Source of the DNA: Gentiana macrophylla
Taxonomy: Eukaryota; Streptophyta; Magnoliopsida; Gentianales; Gentianaceae
NCBI GenBank assembly: GCA_026214975.1
Contig: CM047808.1
Span: 6,995,262-7,059,261, forward strand
DNA length: 64,000 bases
Reading direction: 5' to 3'
The position numbers and the translations under genes were made by a program. Below the pieces are notes generated by a model. The model made no database searches. It was not told where the DNA came from and saw only the letters and a list, made by a program, of their open reading frames with translations. Positions 21,560 to 32,787 of the stretch are shown here, in pieces (position 1 is the first letter of the stretch; each line of letters opens with the position of its first letter).

Positions 21560-22894
21560 CTATCTGAGATCCTAACGGCAGGTGTACCGGGTCAAATTGT
21601 AGCTCTAGTCCGGTGAGTCAGTCGTATTCTCAGGGAAAACATGGTAATTCTTTTAAGTGGGGTTAAACACCAAGAAGCTATTATTAACTCGATCTAAGTC
21701 GCAGTTTACTTTTTCCTGGGTTAGATTATGTTAGTAGTTAGATGTTAGATGTTAGTAAAACAGAAAATAAAACAAATAAATACTAATATAATATATATTT
21801 TTGGATCTAGCCAAGAATACGTTACTGAATCAATATATCTTTTAGTAGAAATAAATGAGACAGATCTTCCTTTATTCAAGGTGTAAATTATATATGAATC
21901 GGTGTACTCCTAAGCTAGACAACTCCTCCTCACACGAAAGCGTATGAAATTGTCATATGTCAAATGTCATCGATCCAAGGTCCACAAGCGCCCATGCTAA
22001 TCTTAGTTAGTACGAGCAGTCACGAGTACAAATCTACCCCGGATAAAAGAGGTTATTCCGTTAAATCAGACGGCCGATGTTATTCAAGAGGCTCCGGTTG
22101 TCGAGCGGATCGATTTAACACAAGCGGTGTAGTTTCAATTAAAGCGTGATTTTAACATTATTACGATCTCGAGTACAAATTTCAATAAGATTCATCTTTC
22201 CGGGACAAATCGCCTCGGGTAGGAAATAGATTCCGTTAATCGACGGCCATTTTTACCCTCGTTTTTCTATTTTTACTCATATCGACTTCTGCGGTGAGTT
22301 CATCGCCAGTTATATGTGGTATTCATCATGGTTGATTACGTCATTCCGAATATATTATCGATACGTAGCGAAATAGAAAAAAGATTCATTATAATCGGTT
22401 TTAATCATGATTACCAGAGTCGATCATTTATTTTACCAAAAGATTAACTAATTCAGATTCATATCTTGGCTAGATATATTTTTAGTTTAACATAGATATA
22501 GTATATATATATATATATCAGATTCTGTCAAAATGTCATGGATTAAACGGCTGGAAGTTTTTAACATAATAGCCTCCTGTCAATATGACAGAATTCTATT
22601 ACAACCAAATTTGGCCTTTCGATCCAAACATTCGACAAGTTCTCAAATATATAGAAACAAACATATAGATATATAAATATAGAACAACAAAAGTAAAACT
22701 CAATAAAATTACCCGTTTACTTCAGATCTAAGTCGTATTCTTGAAAATAGCAACCTTTCTTCAATACAATTCCTCGGATAATTCTCTCGAGCATTACAAC
22801 GGTACTACATTTATTTATAAAAACATATATACATACATAGACATATGTATATACGGGCCCCCGAAATAAAATAAAAGAAAAGAGATGAAAAAGA

Positions 22895-22995
22895 TCTAAC
22901 ATATATATACATATATAGACATATATATATATATATATATATGTGTGTGATGTGTGTGTATATATATAAGTATATATATATATATATATGTGTGA
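22895..22995. repeat. TA/TG microsatellite in the Z LTR
   Basis: The stretch consists of alternating TA runs with two TGTGTG blocks. It is the source of spurious open frames rich in Tyr, Ile and Thr on the minus strand. Confidence 0.85.
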
Positions 22996-23087
22996 TCTGA
23001 TCAAAAAAATAAAAAGAAGAAGGAAGGGGACGAGAAGAAGAGGGGAAATGGGGAAGAAAGGGGCCAATGTTTTCATCCCATCTGCTC

Positions 23088-23150
23088 TGTATATATAGAA
23101 AAAGGGGGAAAGGCCGGACTGGGCCGGGAAATGGCCGGACCGGGCCGGCT
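23088..23150 (-). promoter_or_regulatory. candidate U3 promoter of element Z
   Basis: On the minus strand two related GC-rich copies (GGCCCGGTCCGGCC and GGCCCAGTCCGGCC) are followed by a C/T-rich stretch and CTATATATACAGAG. The layout, a dyad block just upstream of TATA, parallels the GGACG arrays of elements A, B and G2. Confidence 0.5.
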
Positions 23151-24062
23151 AACATCATTTGCAATGATCACTGCATGTGCAGCGGTTATATAATTATATA
23201 TTAAACTTCTAAAATTCATATCTTGAGTTGTAGACCTCTAAAAATCGTGATTTAAACGTCATTAGAAATCTCTCGGAAAACTCTACAACTTTCATCAAGG
23301 ACTCTTCTTCAGAAAACGTCATTTTGATGAGCCATTTGTATTACGAGTCTTTTTCGGCATTTTCCAGTAGTACGAATCAAGTAGCCACTTGACCACCATT
23401 TTGGTTGTAGACCTCCAATTTTCATGATTCAAATTGCATCGGAAAGCTTGTACAAAGATCTTCAACTTTTACGAAGAACACTTTCTCTGAAAACGTCGTT
23501 TTGACGAGCCATTCCCAATACGTGTCGTTTTCGGGATTGACCACTTGATCTAGTGACGTTTCATATCTTGAGTTCTAGAAGTCCAATTGACGTGATTCAA
23601 AGTGCATCGGAACATTTATATGAAGATCTACGACTTTCATTAAGGCCACTTCTTCAGAAAATGCCGTTTTGATAGGCAATTCCCATCGATACTCGGGATT
23701 TTCATTCTTAAGAAACGATTAACCTTTTGATCATTTGACTTAGTGACGCTTTATAACTTCCTTCCAACGACTCGAATTGACTTCAAAAAGTGTCTATACT
23801 CGGGATTTCAGTTCATCTTAGGATTCTGCAAAGAAATAAACAGAAAATACCCACGTAAAACAGACACGACACTCCGGTTACTAAAACCGGTACAAAACTA
23901 ACAAAAACTTATAAAAATACGATAATTTATATAATAACTACTACTTACATATTTAGATAAAATATAGCATTTATGACTTGATTTGATATAATAATGTTCA
24001 AAATGGTATCAGAAATGGGGCGAAATGTCATAAAAACGATCATAAATTTATCTCTCATCACA

Positions 24063-24098
24063 ACCCCCTACTTAGCTTTTGGTCGTCCTCGATCAAAA
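24063..24098 (-). other. polypurine tract and hairpin at the Z 3' LTR
   Basis: On the minus strand the arms TTTTGATC and GACCAAAA (24077-24098, loop GAGGAC, one mismatch) precede AAGTAGGGGGT at 24063-24074. Confidence 0.6.
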
Positions 24099-25140
24099 CA
24101 AGCGATAAAACAAAATGAATAAGAGATAAATTCATGAAGATAGAAGATATAAGGAACAACTAGATAATACAACCATTAGAATTACAACCAGGCGTTAACC
24201 TCAATATAAATGTATAACAGAGTGTGTGTGTGACAAGCCTTTTCAATTCCCACTATCCTCTCTTGAATAAATCAAGCAAAACACACAAATATCCATTCAG
24301 ACATCCCTAATGACTTTCCTAGGTATAAGCAGTAGCCGTTCCACACAAAGTCCTCCTGTGTACTTATTAGGATAATCCCTAAAGCATATCATTCAGTTTA
24401 TACTGGGGATAGTCAGAAGATAACTAAGTTTTCAACCATGCTCTGTTCTTATTATTTTTTTCATAGAATACTAACATATCCGAACTCATTGCCAAAATCG
24501 ACTATCTTGCAAGCGTCATGAGGTGAGATCGAATACATTAATACCTATCTAACTTTTTTTTTTCCACATGTGTAGCATATGCCCTCATTCCCAGCAATAC
24601 GACGTTTCGTGATAACACCCTAGCTGGACTTCTATCATCAGGCAGTCGGGAGCTTTTAAACCTCATAGTGATATAGGACGTTTCGTGATAACGCCCTACT
24701 GCACTCAAATCATTGATAGCTACAACCGACATATAAATATTTCATCTTATTTTGGTATTCTTCCTTAACTTATATCATTTCTATCACATTCAAACCTTCA
24801 GATATTCACAGTACACGTTCAAAAATTAGGTACTAAGTTACTGCTATCTCTAGAATAACCACTAGGATACTGAATGGATACAGTTTAAAATTTTTCGCTT
24901 CAATATCAAAAGCTTACGTGAAAGATTCATGTTACACAAATATATTATTGGATTTACAATGCACTTACGGTTCACATTGGTTATACACATCCAAATCGAT
25001 CATTACATCTTCAAACCCATGAAATATATACCTTATACAGTTTATTTTAATCAACTAAATAATGTTCGAAAAAAATTGAAAACTAAGAGATTTATTGATA
25101 CAAAATAAACATTAACGCCATTGCTAGACCAACGACTCCA

Positions 25141-25176
25141 CTCCCCACTTACGAACTTACATTGTCCTCAATGTAA
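25141..25176 (-). other. upstream hairpin and polypurine module of Z
   Basis: A perfect 8 bp stem TTACATTG/CAATGTAA with loop AGGA (minus strand) lies at 25157-25176, followed by AAGTGGGGAG at 25141-25150. Confidence 0.6.
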
Positions 25177-25578
25177 AGTGAGTGTAAATAAGTTGTTGGG
25201 AAAGCAATGGTGCACTAAAACAAGTCAAAACAAATACTCGGATGATATTAAAGGGTGGGTGGGTGGGTCAAAGTTATGACCATTGTGTGTGCAAATAAAA
25301 TAAAAGTATGTGGAGTGTGACAGTGTAATGCAAAAGGGTAGATAAACAATCTAAGTCCAAGAAATGACGCATTTGAATTTTTCTCTTTTTTCTCCATCGG
25401 GATTTTCGGATAACCACCTAATCATTCCCTTTTTTAATGACATTCAAACATTCATCCTAAGACTTGGTGAAACAAAATGAAAATCAATCCAAGTATTCGC
25501 AAAGTATTATCCAAAGTATGAGTAATTATTATATTTAACATTTTACGGAAATTTGCCCTCGGTAGCGCTTTTGGTTAA

Positions 25579-25594
25579 CGTCGTTTGCTCGACA
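25579..25594 (-). other. post-pol hairpin of element Z
   Basis: Minus strand TGTCG-AGCAAA-CGACG, with one U-G pair, followed by TTAACCAAAAGCGCT. It matches the elements after pol in A, B and G2. The second hairpin is weak in this copy. Confidence 0.55.
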
Positions 25595-25798
25595 AACTTG
25601 AACAACCAAAATGATGATGATTAACTAATATAATATACTAAACAAAACAGGATACTTCTAACAATTACTCACCAAAGCATGTAACAATTAAGCACATGAA
25701 CCAACCGAAAATAAATGCTTAAGGAGTAAATAGGAAGGATAGTACCCGTGATTGACTACATTTATAGTCTATAGCCAGACTTTACCGTGCTTCAGTTT

Positions 25799-26020
25799 TT
25801 AAGGCACTGGTGGTGGGTCATCCTCACGCACCGCATTCTTCTTTAACACCGGTTTCCAACAGAGATTAGACAATTTCCACCAATCCACACGATTCTTGAC
25901 CTTTTCCTTTGATTTTCGAGATTTCGGTTTGCGAGCTTTCACATTATTGCTGGAGTCATCTTCTTCAATTACCTGCGTGTTAGTACGATCCAAAACAAAA
26001 AAAACACAAAGTGTACACAC
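25799..26020 (-). pseudogene. possible pol C-terminus of element Z
   Basis: A short minus-strand frame of 73 codons is rich in Lys and Arg (KARKPKSRKSKEKVKNRVDW) and ends DDPPPVP. Its place, just upstream of the post-pol hairpin, suggests the extreme C-terminus of a polyprotein, by analogy with the basic tail of B ([16 protein letters not shown]). No integrase motif is visible to its right, so I am not sure of the call. Confidence 0.35.
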
Positions 26021-26040
26021 AAGAACAAGATTCTAGTGTA

Positions 26041-27390
26041 ATGCATGGATATTTCAATGAATTGTAAGTGTTGAAGACAACGCTCTCATGGATATTTCTG
26101 ACAATATGTTGCGCAAGTATAATGAATACTAAACCAAGGCCGTCGAATCTCATGCAAGCATTTCTCTGTCTGTGTAATGTCTTGCAGGAAGAGGCGGATT
26201 CACATGTAATACAATGGGGTCCGCGAACCCCATTGAAAACAAGAATACTCTACATTTTACCTATAGAAAAATATTTCGGACCCCGTGAAACAAATTATTT
26301 ACTTCATAAAAGATTTACAGACCCCGCTGAACGAAATTTCTAAATCCGCCACTGTCTGCAGCATCTTTTGATTGATCGTCGAAAACGACTAAATGCTGCT
26401 GCATTTGGCATGGAGTAAAACATTTGAATATTTGATTGTTAAGAATTGGCATTTTCTGCACATTTATTAATTTTCTCGTCAATCAGCTTTTATTTTTGGC
26501 TATAACACATGTTGCCGGCGTGTTGAGTATTTAAATTTTGAAACTAACTGTGTCTCAATGTCTATGTCATATGGTGCAACATGTATCCGTGTTTCATACA
26601 ATTTTATCGCTAAAATCATTATTCTATCTTGAAAACGCTTAATAATTTATGAAATATGTATTTCCACCACGACGATTTTACTGGTACACCACATTTAATA
26701 TATCACACCGAGCCGACCTTTTAAAAACCGAAAAGTCAATTCAAGTGTTATGCACATATATTGGGAGTATTTATTTTCACCTTAACGTTTCCAATTCTAC
26801 TAGTTCATCACACCGAATCGACATTTTAAAAGCCATTACTGGATTTTCATTTTTTTAAAGAGGGGTGTACTGAGAAATGCTCGATTTTCATCAAATGCAC
26901 TTGGAGTTTTAAAAGGGCCTTTTTTTTTTTAATGGCACCAGATTGTTTTTAAATGTCAAATTGAGCTAATAGCGTGTTGACCCTTTGTCCCGGTTAAGAA
27001 TATCAACTCTTTGAGAATAAAAATGCAGGAAATTCTATCCCAGACCGTCCGTGATGCACTGACACACGTGGCAGTCTGTGATTGGTTGACTGTATTAAAT
27101 GGAAAAAGATTTGGGAAGGAAAGCAACCGATCCTCTTTGCTTTTCTGTTTAGAAAAAGGACTCTATTACACAGGTAACTAATATAAGACTTTCTGAGTAA
27201 TTTTTTATTTTTTATTTTTTATTTTTTTGTTTAAAGAGCAACACTTTTTGTATATAAAATTAGTTAGAACCAAAAAAAAAAAATTTACATTATAACTATT
27301 TTTTCTATTAAAAAACACTATAAGTTTACTTTCCCATAACATAAAATATAACTCTTTTCCTAGGATATATCGATATTCTAATTTAGGTGT
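26041..27390. other. gene-free stretch between Z and A
   Basis: AT-rich with T runs near 26920 and 27203-27229. Apart from one candidate small inverted-repeat element (26193-26350) I see nothing recognisable. The last five bases (GGTGT) are the presumed left target-site copy of element A. Confidence 0.5.
26193..26350. mobile_element. candidate small inverted-repeat element
   Basis: GGCGGATT at 26193-26200 is the inverse of AATCCGCC at 26343-26350. Internal sequence includes repeated GACCCCG-type phrases. The inverted repeat is short and no clear target duplication is seen, so this may be a MITE-like unit or chance. Confidence 0.3.
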
Positions 27391-28933
27391 TGTTAAGGGT
27401 GAAAATCTATGAATTATAAGGATATATTTTACAATGTTTTCCCCTCTATATTGTGTAATTTGCATAATAATTGGTCTTTATATTGAAATATTGAGCAAAC
27501 GATATTTTGAAGACTTAATCGCAATATTGATATGTTTATGTGATTTTATGCTTGAAATATAATTATTTGAATACTATTACAGTTTGCGATGTTTTCCATG
27601 TGTTATAGGTATGTTTATTGTGCTCAAATGATGATTTAAAGAAATTAAAATTCGAGCTAAGTGATTGAAGAAAGAGATAATGATGATTTGGAATGAAGGA
27701 AAGAGATAAGTATGCAAGAATCCCATTCAAGGCAGCATGAACGTTCGTCCATGCAGCGTCCATGCTGGACGAGCGTCCGGCAATTCAGACGGGCGTCCAT
27801 AAAAGCGATTTTGATACAGAGAGTTTGAACGGAAGCTGGACGAGCGTCTGAGGGGAGTTCAAGAAATTCGAACGAGCGTCCGTTATAGCGAACGCTCGTC
27901 CATCCGACCGACTTAGTGAAACCGCCTCAAATCTCTATAAATACTTGCCTATTTTTCACACAGGAGGCATCAAAAAATTTACAATCTTCGAACCCTAAAC
28001 CCTAGGGGCGGCTGTAGGCTGCGTTTTTACTCAGTTTTTATCAATTTTTATGTTCTTCAATTCCTAGATAAAATTAGTTTAATTTATGCAATTTACTTCA
28101 ACAATTCGAGCTATACAAGGATGCTAAGAGGCTAGGCCTCAATCAAACGAGCATTGTGAAGCCATCCAACGTTCATTAATTTTGATTCTTCGGTTATATT
28201 GTAAGTTTTTAATCAAGTCGTTTCCTTTATCATGTCTTATGATGATTAATTGCATTTATATCGAAAGATGTGCATGTATGATGTTTTATATTTGATGAAA
28301 GTCTTTATAAACATTAGATCACCATGATTTAGGAATGGATCTTTAATCTATGTCAAACGAAAGTTGATAGGTTGAACATCTAGGTTAAAACGTTAAAGTT
28401 CACATCTTTGTTTATGTTATGACGCGTTAATTTCCGTAAATCGAAAGATAGAAATTAATAGGCGAATCATCTACTTAAAGTAGGATTCATACCTTTGATA
28501 AGATGAATCACAACTTGATGTAAAACCGCAGTATAATCGGGATGAGAGATTAGTGTTTGTTGGATAGGTGGATCAATACTCGTTTGCCCGTTTTGAACTT
28601 GATTTAATCCTTGAAACTTGAACTGTTTAGTTAGTTTATTTTCTATTGCACCTTTAGATTAATTTGTTCGCAACCAAACTTTCCTAGCTTTGGATTTCGT
28701 CCTCTGTCTAGTTTATTTTCAGCATATATGTTTAGTTTAGTTTTGTTTTAATCGCTGTTTAGTTTAGTTTTTCGTGACATAGTTTAGTTAGACAAAAACT
28801 AGGAACCACAGTCGTCTAGTTCCCCGTAGGATCGACCCGGCATTAACCACTAGTACTACGATCCTTATACTTGGGGTTAACCGGATTATAAATTTATTAC
28901 TTGTTTGTTTTGCATAGATAAAATCCGTAGACA
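27391..28933 (+). repeat. 5' LTR of element A (1543 bp)
   Basis: It starts TGTTAAGGGTG and ends GTAGACA before the primer binding site. Comparison with 63572-64000 shows three mismatches in about the first 310 bases and then a cluster of differences in the GGACG array. The R-U5 part includes the phrase TATACTTGGGGTTAACCGG near its end, shared with G2. Confidence 0.92.
27739..27943 (+). promoter_or_regulatory. U3 promoter of A: GGACG-dyad array plus TATA
   Basis: Six dyads of the form RRACG-NN-CGTCY lie at 27739-27901 (for example GGACGAGCGTCC and GAACGCTCGTCC). TATAAATA follows at 27936-27943, 35 bp beyond the last dyad. Confidence 0.6.
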
Positions 28934-28939
28934 AGTTTT

Positions 28940-28957
28940 TGGCGCCGTTGCCGGGGA
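28940..28957 (+). other. primer binding site of A (tRNA-Asp)
   Basis: TGGCGCCGTTGCCGGGGA is complementary to the 3' end of plant tRNA-Asp(GTC) and lies six bases after the LTR end. Confidence 0.92.
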
Positions 28958-29602
28958 CCCGGACGGTTGCCTAGTTTTTGTTCTAGTTTTTATTTTGTTT
29001 TCAACCCTGTTTTTAGGTTAGATCTTTTGATTTGTTTGTGGTTAATAGTTTAGTTGTTTTTGTTCATTTGTATGCATGCGTTTTAATTGTGTTTCGTTAG
29101 TAGTTAATATAAAATCTTTGCTCTAATCTATACTGCTTTTTCGCATTTACCACGCTCTGCTTTTTCTAATCGTTTACGCTGGACGATTGGGCGGCGTCCG
29201 TTTTACCAGACGCCCGTCAGCTTCTTGCTTGATCGGACGGCGTTTAGTTTATGGGCGCCCGTCCATGAAAAATTCTTCAATCTGTATCAAACTCGACTGC
29301 AGATTTAGCGTTTCATACTACGGGCGCCCGTCCAAAGGATTTCTGAAAAAACGAACGAGCGTTCATATTTTGAACGCCCGTCCATTCTGAAAACTGGTCA
29401 GACGCTCGTCCATAATTTTGGACGTCCGTCCGTTCCTCTTTCCTTCCATCATCTTCTTCTTTTCTCTTTTTTTCTTTTCTCTAGGTTTTGATCTTAGATT
29501 AGATTGTAAGTCTCTAGTTCAAGTTTTTAGCTTCTTAGTTCATAGTTCTCTTTCCCTCTTCTTTTCTTTCTTGCTCAACATCTTGATTTTAGGCCTCGGT
29601 TT
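28958..29602 (+). other. gag leader of A with GGACG-dyad array
   Basis: The non-coding leader contains a second dyad array at 29208-29431 with about seven sites (for example GAACGCCCGTCC and GGACGTCCGTCC) and then a T/C-rich tract before the gag ATG at 29603. No TATA box is seen after this array. Confidence 0.6.
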
Positions 29603-31355
29603 ATGCAAACTCGGAGTCATAAGGGACCACTAATCTACTCCCCTGACCCCGAGCGGACCATAGTCCGACCCAATAGGCGGAGACTTCATTTCGATGAAGG
29701 AAACGCTCTTGATCAAGAATTTGAGAAAAATCTTGCAGACGAAATCAAAAAAATAGTAATAATGGCAGCGGAAGATAGACGGACATTGGCCGATTATGCC
29801 ATGCCCGGTACAGTCACCATCAACCCGGCTATCGTTATGCCGGCCATTACTGCTCCAACTTTCGAGTTAAAGCCAGGACTTATTCAGATGATGCAGCATG
29901 CATCGATTTTTCACGGCTATCAATCAGAGAACCCCCATACTCACCTATACACATTTCTACATATATGCGGTACTACCCGTATCCAAGGTGTAAGTGAGGA
30001 TGCAATCAAGCTCAAACTTTTCCCATTTTCCTTACGAGGGGAAGCACTAGAGTGGTATCACTCTCTCCCTTCGGAATCCATTACGACCTGGGCCGGACTT
30101 GAAAAAGAATTTTTGAGTCAATATTTCCCTCCATCAAAGACGGCCCGAGATTTGAATGAAATCTTCACATTCCGTCGGAGGAAAATGAGTCTTTCTTTGA
30201 TTCTTTGGAAAAGGTTCAAGTCCTCCTCCGAAAATGTCCCCACCATGGCCTGCCGATGCAAAGGCAAGTCAATACATTCTTTAGCGGATTGACCGAGCTC
30301 ACTAAGGGCATGGTCAATAGTTCATCAGGTGGGGAGTTTTTGAAGAAGACTCCAGACGAAGGATGGGCATTGTTCGAAGACATTGCCAAATATAACTATG
30401 CTCCATCCTATCAAGCTATTCAGGCACCTCCTCCTCCTCCCAAGGTCGAGGAAGTGACTATGCAGAATCTGATTGCCATGTTGCAAAAGCAAATGGCTAA
30501 TTCTCAACTGACAACATCCCAAAATGTTCCTAATCCGAGTAATCAGACTCTTTCGTTTCCACAGAACTCTCAGGTTCTGTATTGCGAAAATTGTTGTCAG
30601 ACTGGCCACATGTCAGGCCAGTGTCAATTTCAACCCCCCTCTGCTCATCAAGTCAACGCTGTTCATAATAATGGACAGTATAATCAAATCACATGCCAAG
30701 TGTGTGATGATCCGGGGCACACTGCTCGTTTCTGTCCCATGATTGGATGAATCGCGCGAAGTGAATGCTTTTCCGCCGTCTAATCCGAGGTTCAATAACC
30801 AATTCTCTGGCCAGAATAATGCTCAAAATCAAAGCTTCGGCCAGAATCCGAGCTTTAATCAGAGTCCAAACTTCAACAGAAACCCTGGATTCAATCAGAA
30901 CCAAAACTTGATTTTTTCCAATTCCACACCAAGGTTCAATCAGAATTGGCCTTCTAATTCCAATTCTAATTATCAAAGTCGGCCCAGCCAGCCATACTCT
31001 TCAAATTTCCCAAACTCTCAAGGCCCTTCAAGTTCAACTGATCTTAAAGCCGAATGGAACTCATTTAGAGAGGAGCAAAACAAGAATATTCAGCTCCTAA
31101 TGAGTACGAATAAAAATCTTGAGAGACAGATAGGCGGTGGTGGCGAGCAGCTTAGCATCGAGACCCCAAGGGCACTTGCCCAGCTTTACTGAGAAAAATC
31201 CTAAGGGTGGTCATGTTGCTCAGGCTGACTTAAGCAGCAGCCAGTGTACTGACCTCGTGCCATTAATGCAATATGGTAAAGAGGAGGCCAGTACCATGCG
31301 TTTAAGAAGCGGTACACAGCTTAGTGGTCCCCCTGGCTTCCAGGGAAACCACTAG
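29603..31355 (+). pseudogene. gag of element A
   Basis: The start is MQTRSHKGPLIYSPDPERT at 29603, the same as in G2. The retrotransposon gag domain follows (HLYTFLHICGTTRIQGVSE, LRGEALEWYHSLPSESITTW, EFLSQYFPPSKTARDLNEI). A frameshift near 30190 moves it to the frame 30205-30750, which has two zinc knuckles, CENCCQTGHMSGQC and CQVCDDPGHTARFC. After a stop at 30748 an Asn/Gln/Phe-rich segment (30743-31192) and the conserved STMRLRSGTQL phrase (about 31290) continue toward protease. Three or more frame changes. Confidence 0.9.
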
Positions 31356-31470
31356 CCCCTCCTGCCACTGATAAGGCAGGAGGGGAAGCTGAGCACCAAC
31401 AATCCCCCTTCATTTGCAAAGAAATACTCGTGGGTGACCCCCGAGAGATCAGAGAAAAGCAGATCCTCAA

Positions 31471-32787
31471 GTGGCTGACCCATTGAGGACTGAGAACTCA
31501 AGTGAAAGTCAGGAGGTTGACCCCCTGACTAAGAAAAATTCTGAAAAGACTGTTCGGTGGAAAGACTTGGAGGATAAAGCCGTAAGTGCATCCTCAAAGA
31601 AGATTTTTTCTGAGAGTGATCTAAAGAAACTCCCTTTTCCACCGAGAAAGAGCAACATCCCTCTGAGTGAAGATAAGAAATATGAAAAAGTGCTTAACCT
31701 TTTGAAAAATACTCAGGTAAATCTGCCACTATCCGAGGTCTTGGTCGAGATGCCTAAGTATACAAAATTCATCAAGGATGTTGTGTCTTCGAAAAAGAAG
31801 TTAGCAGGCATGGAAAGGCAAATTGGTGAGGATTGTTCCTTGATAAATTATGAAGACTTACCAACAAAACGAGGTGACCCTGGAAAGTTCGTGCTTACAG
31901 TGTTAATGGGAGGCCTAGTCTTCCCTAATTCTTTGTGCGATCTAGGTGCCTCTATAAGCCTTATGCCCATGTCTGTGTGCAAACAGCTCGGTCTGCAAAA
32001 CCTTCTAGAACCCACAACTATGAGCCTACAATTCGCTGATCGATATTCTAAGAAAGCTTCAGGGATCCTGAAGGACGTTCTAGTTCAGATTGATAGATTT
32101 ACCTTTCCAGTCGATTGGTACGTCTTAGATATGGAGAAAGATGAAAACGTTCCCCTGATTCTTGGAAGACCTTTCCTATCTACAGCCAGAGCCCTCATCG
32201 ATTGTGATGGTGGGCAAGTGACAATCCGAGTTGGTGACCAAGAGGTGAGTTACAATGTTACCAAATCTATTCAAGTACCTTCTGGATCCCCAACCGGCTT
32301 TTCCATAGATGATATGACTGACGATTTCACTGATTTCATGGATAAACAAGTCATGGCCGTAGAGGACGAATATGAGCGACTAATGGATAAATTGAATACT
32401 CATGGTGTGGTAGGTCTAGAAAATCTAGAAGCTGATTTCGGAGATGAATTGTTATACGGAGAAGCTGAGGCGGTGGGACCACTAAGTAAGCTCAGTGATG
32501 TTGAGTTGAAAGGTGGAGATCTTAAATCGAGTTTAGAGGACCCCCCTGCTGATTTGGTTCTGAAGCCGTTGCCCAAGCATTTGAAATATGTGTTTTTAAG
32601 AGAAGGCGACAAGCTTCCACTAATTATTTCCGCCAAGCTGTCTCGCTTAGAGGAGATGAAATTAATCAACGTCTTGAAGAGAAATGAAAAAGCTTTTGGT
32701 TGGCAAGTAGGAGATATAAGAGGTATATCGCCTGACATCTGCATGCACAAGATCAAGACGAACGAGGGTGCGAAGTGTGTACGATGA
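31471..32787 (+). pseudogene. protease and start of RT of element A
   Basis: A long frame carries NIPLSEDKKYEKVLNLLK, QVNLPLSEVLVEMPKYTKFI and the protease active site as CDLGASISLMP (Leu in place of the usual Ser after Asp; a Leu here recurs in the G2 copy), then PLILGRPFLSTARALIDCDG. The N-terminus of RT follows from about residue 340: LKPLPKHLKYVFL, KAFGWQVGDIRGISPDICMH. It ends in a frameshift at about 32780 in the segment that normally reads on to the RT palm. Confidence 0.9.

Larger units (their letters stand above)
21565..24062 (-). repeat. 3' LTR of Athila-like element Z
   Basis: The right boundary is clear: on the minus strand the tract AAGTAGGGGGT is followed by TGTGATGAGAG. The left boundary is less certain; I place it near 21565, where 3-ketoacyl-CoA synthase similarity stops. 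It contains a TATA (minus) near 23088-23097 preceded by a GC-rich block at 23113-23150. A segment at 23205-23320 (CATATCTTGAGTTGTAGACC) recurs in the right LTR of element B at 59850-59970. Open frames inside are not genes. Confidence 0.7.
24063..26040 (-). mobile_element. 3' internal region of Athila-like element Z
   Basis: Reading on the minus strand from right to left it shows a possible pol tail, the hairpin TGTCG-AGCAAA-CGACG (25579-25594), a hairpin plus polypurine module (25141-25176), a pair of TAGGACGTTTCGTGATAACRCCCTA-like motifs (24600-24690, in parts TAGGACGTTTCG and TGATAAC) and a second hairpin plus polypurine tract (24063-24098) at the LTR. The same order occurs in A, B and G2, which identifies the fragment although no RT is present. 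The upstream part of the element is missing. Confidence 0.7.

Noticed and set aside
22717..23164. Two minus-strand frames of about 118 codons rich in Tyr and Ile
   Set aside because: Translations of a TA/TG microsatellite in the Z LTR.
25799..26020. Independent host gene encoding a basic protein
   Set aside because: Short, with no start context or domain; position suggests the tail of a pol gene of Z. Kept only as a low-confidence feature.
30325..30976. Minus-strand frames opposite gag of A
   Set aside because: Shadows of gag; no matching frame in the gag of B or independent signals.
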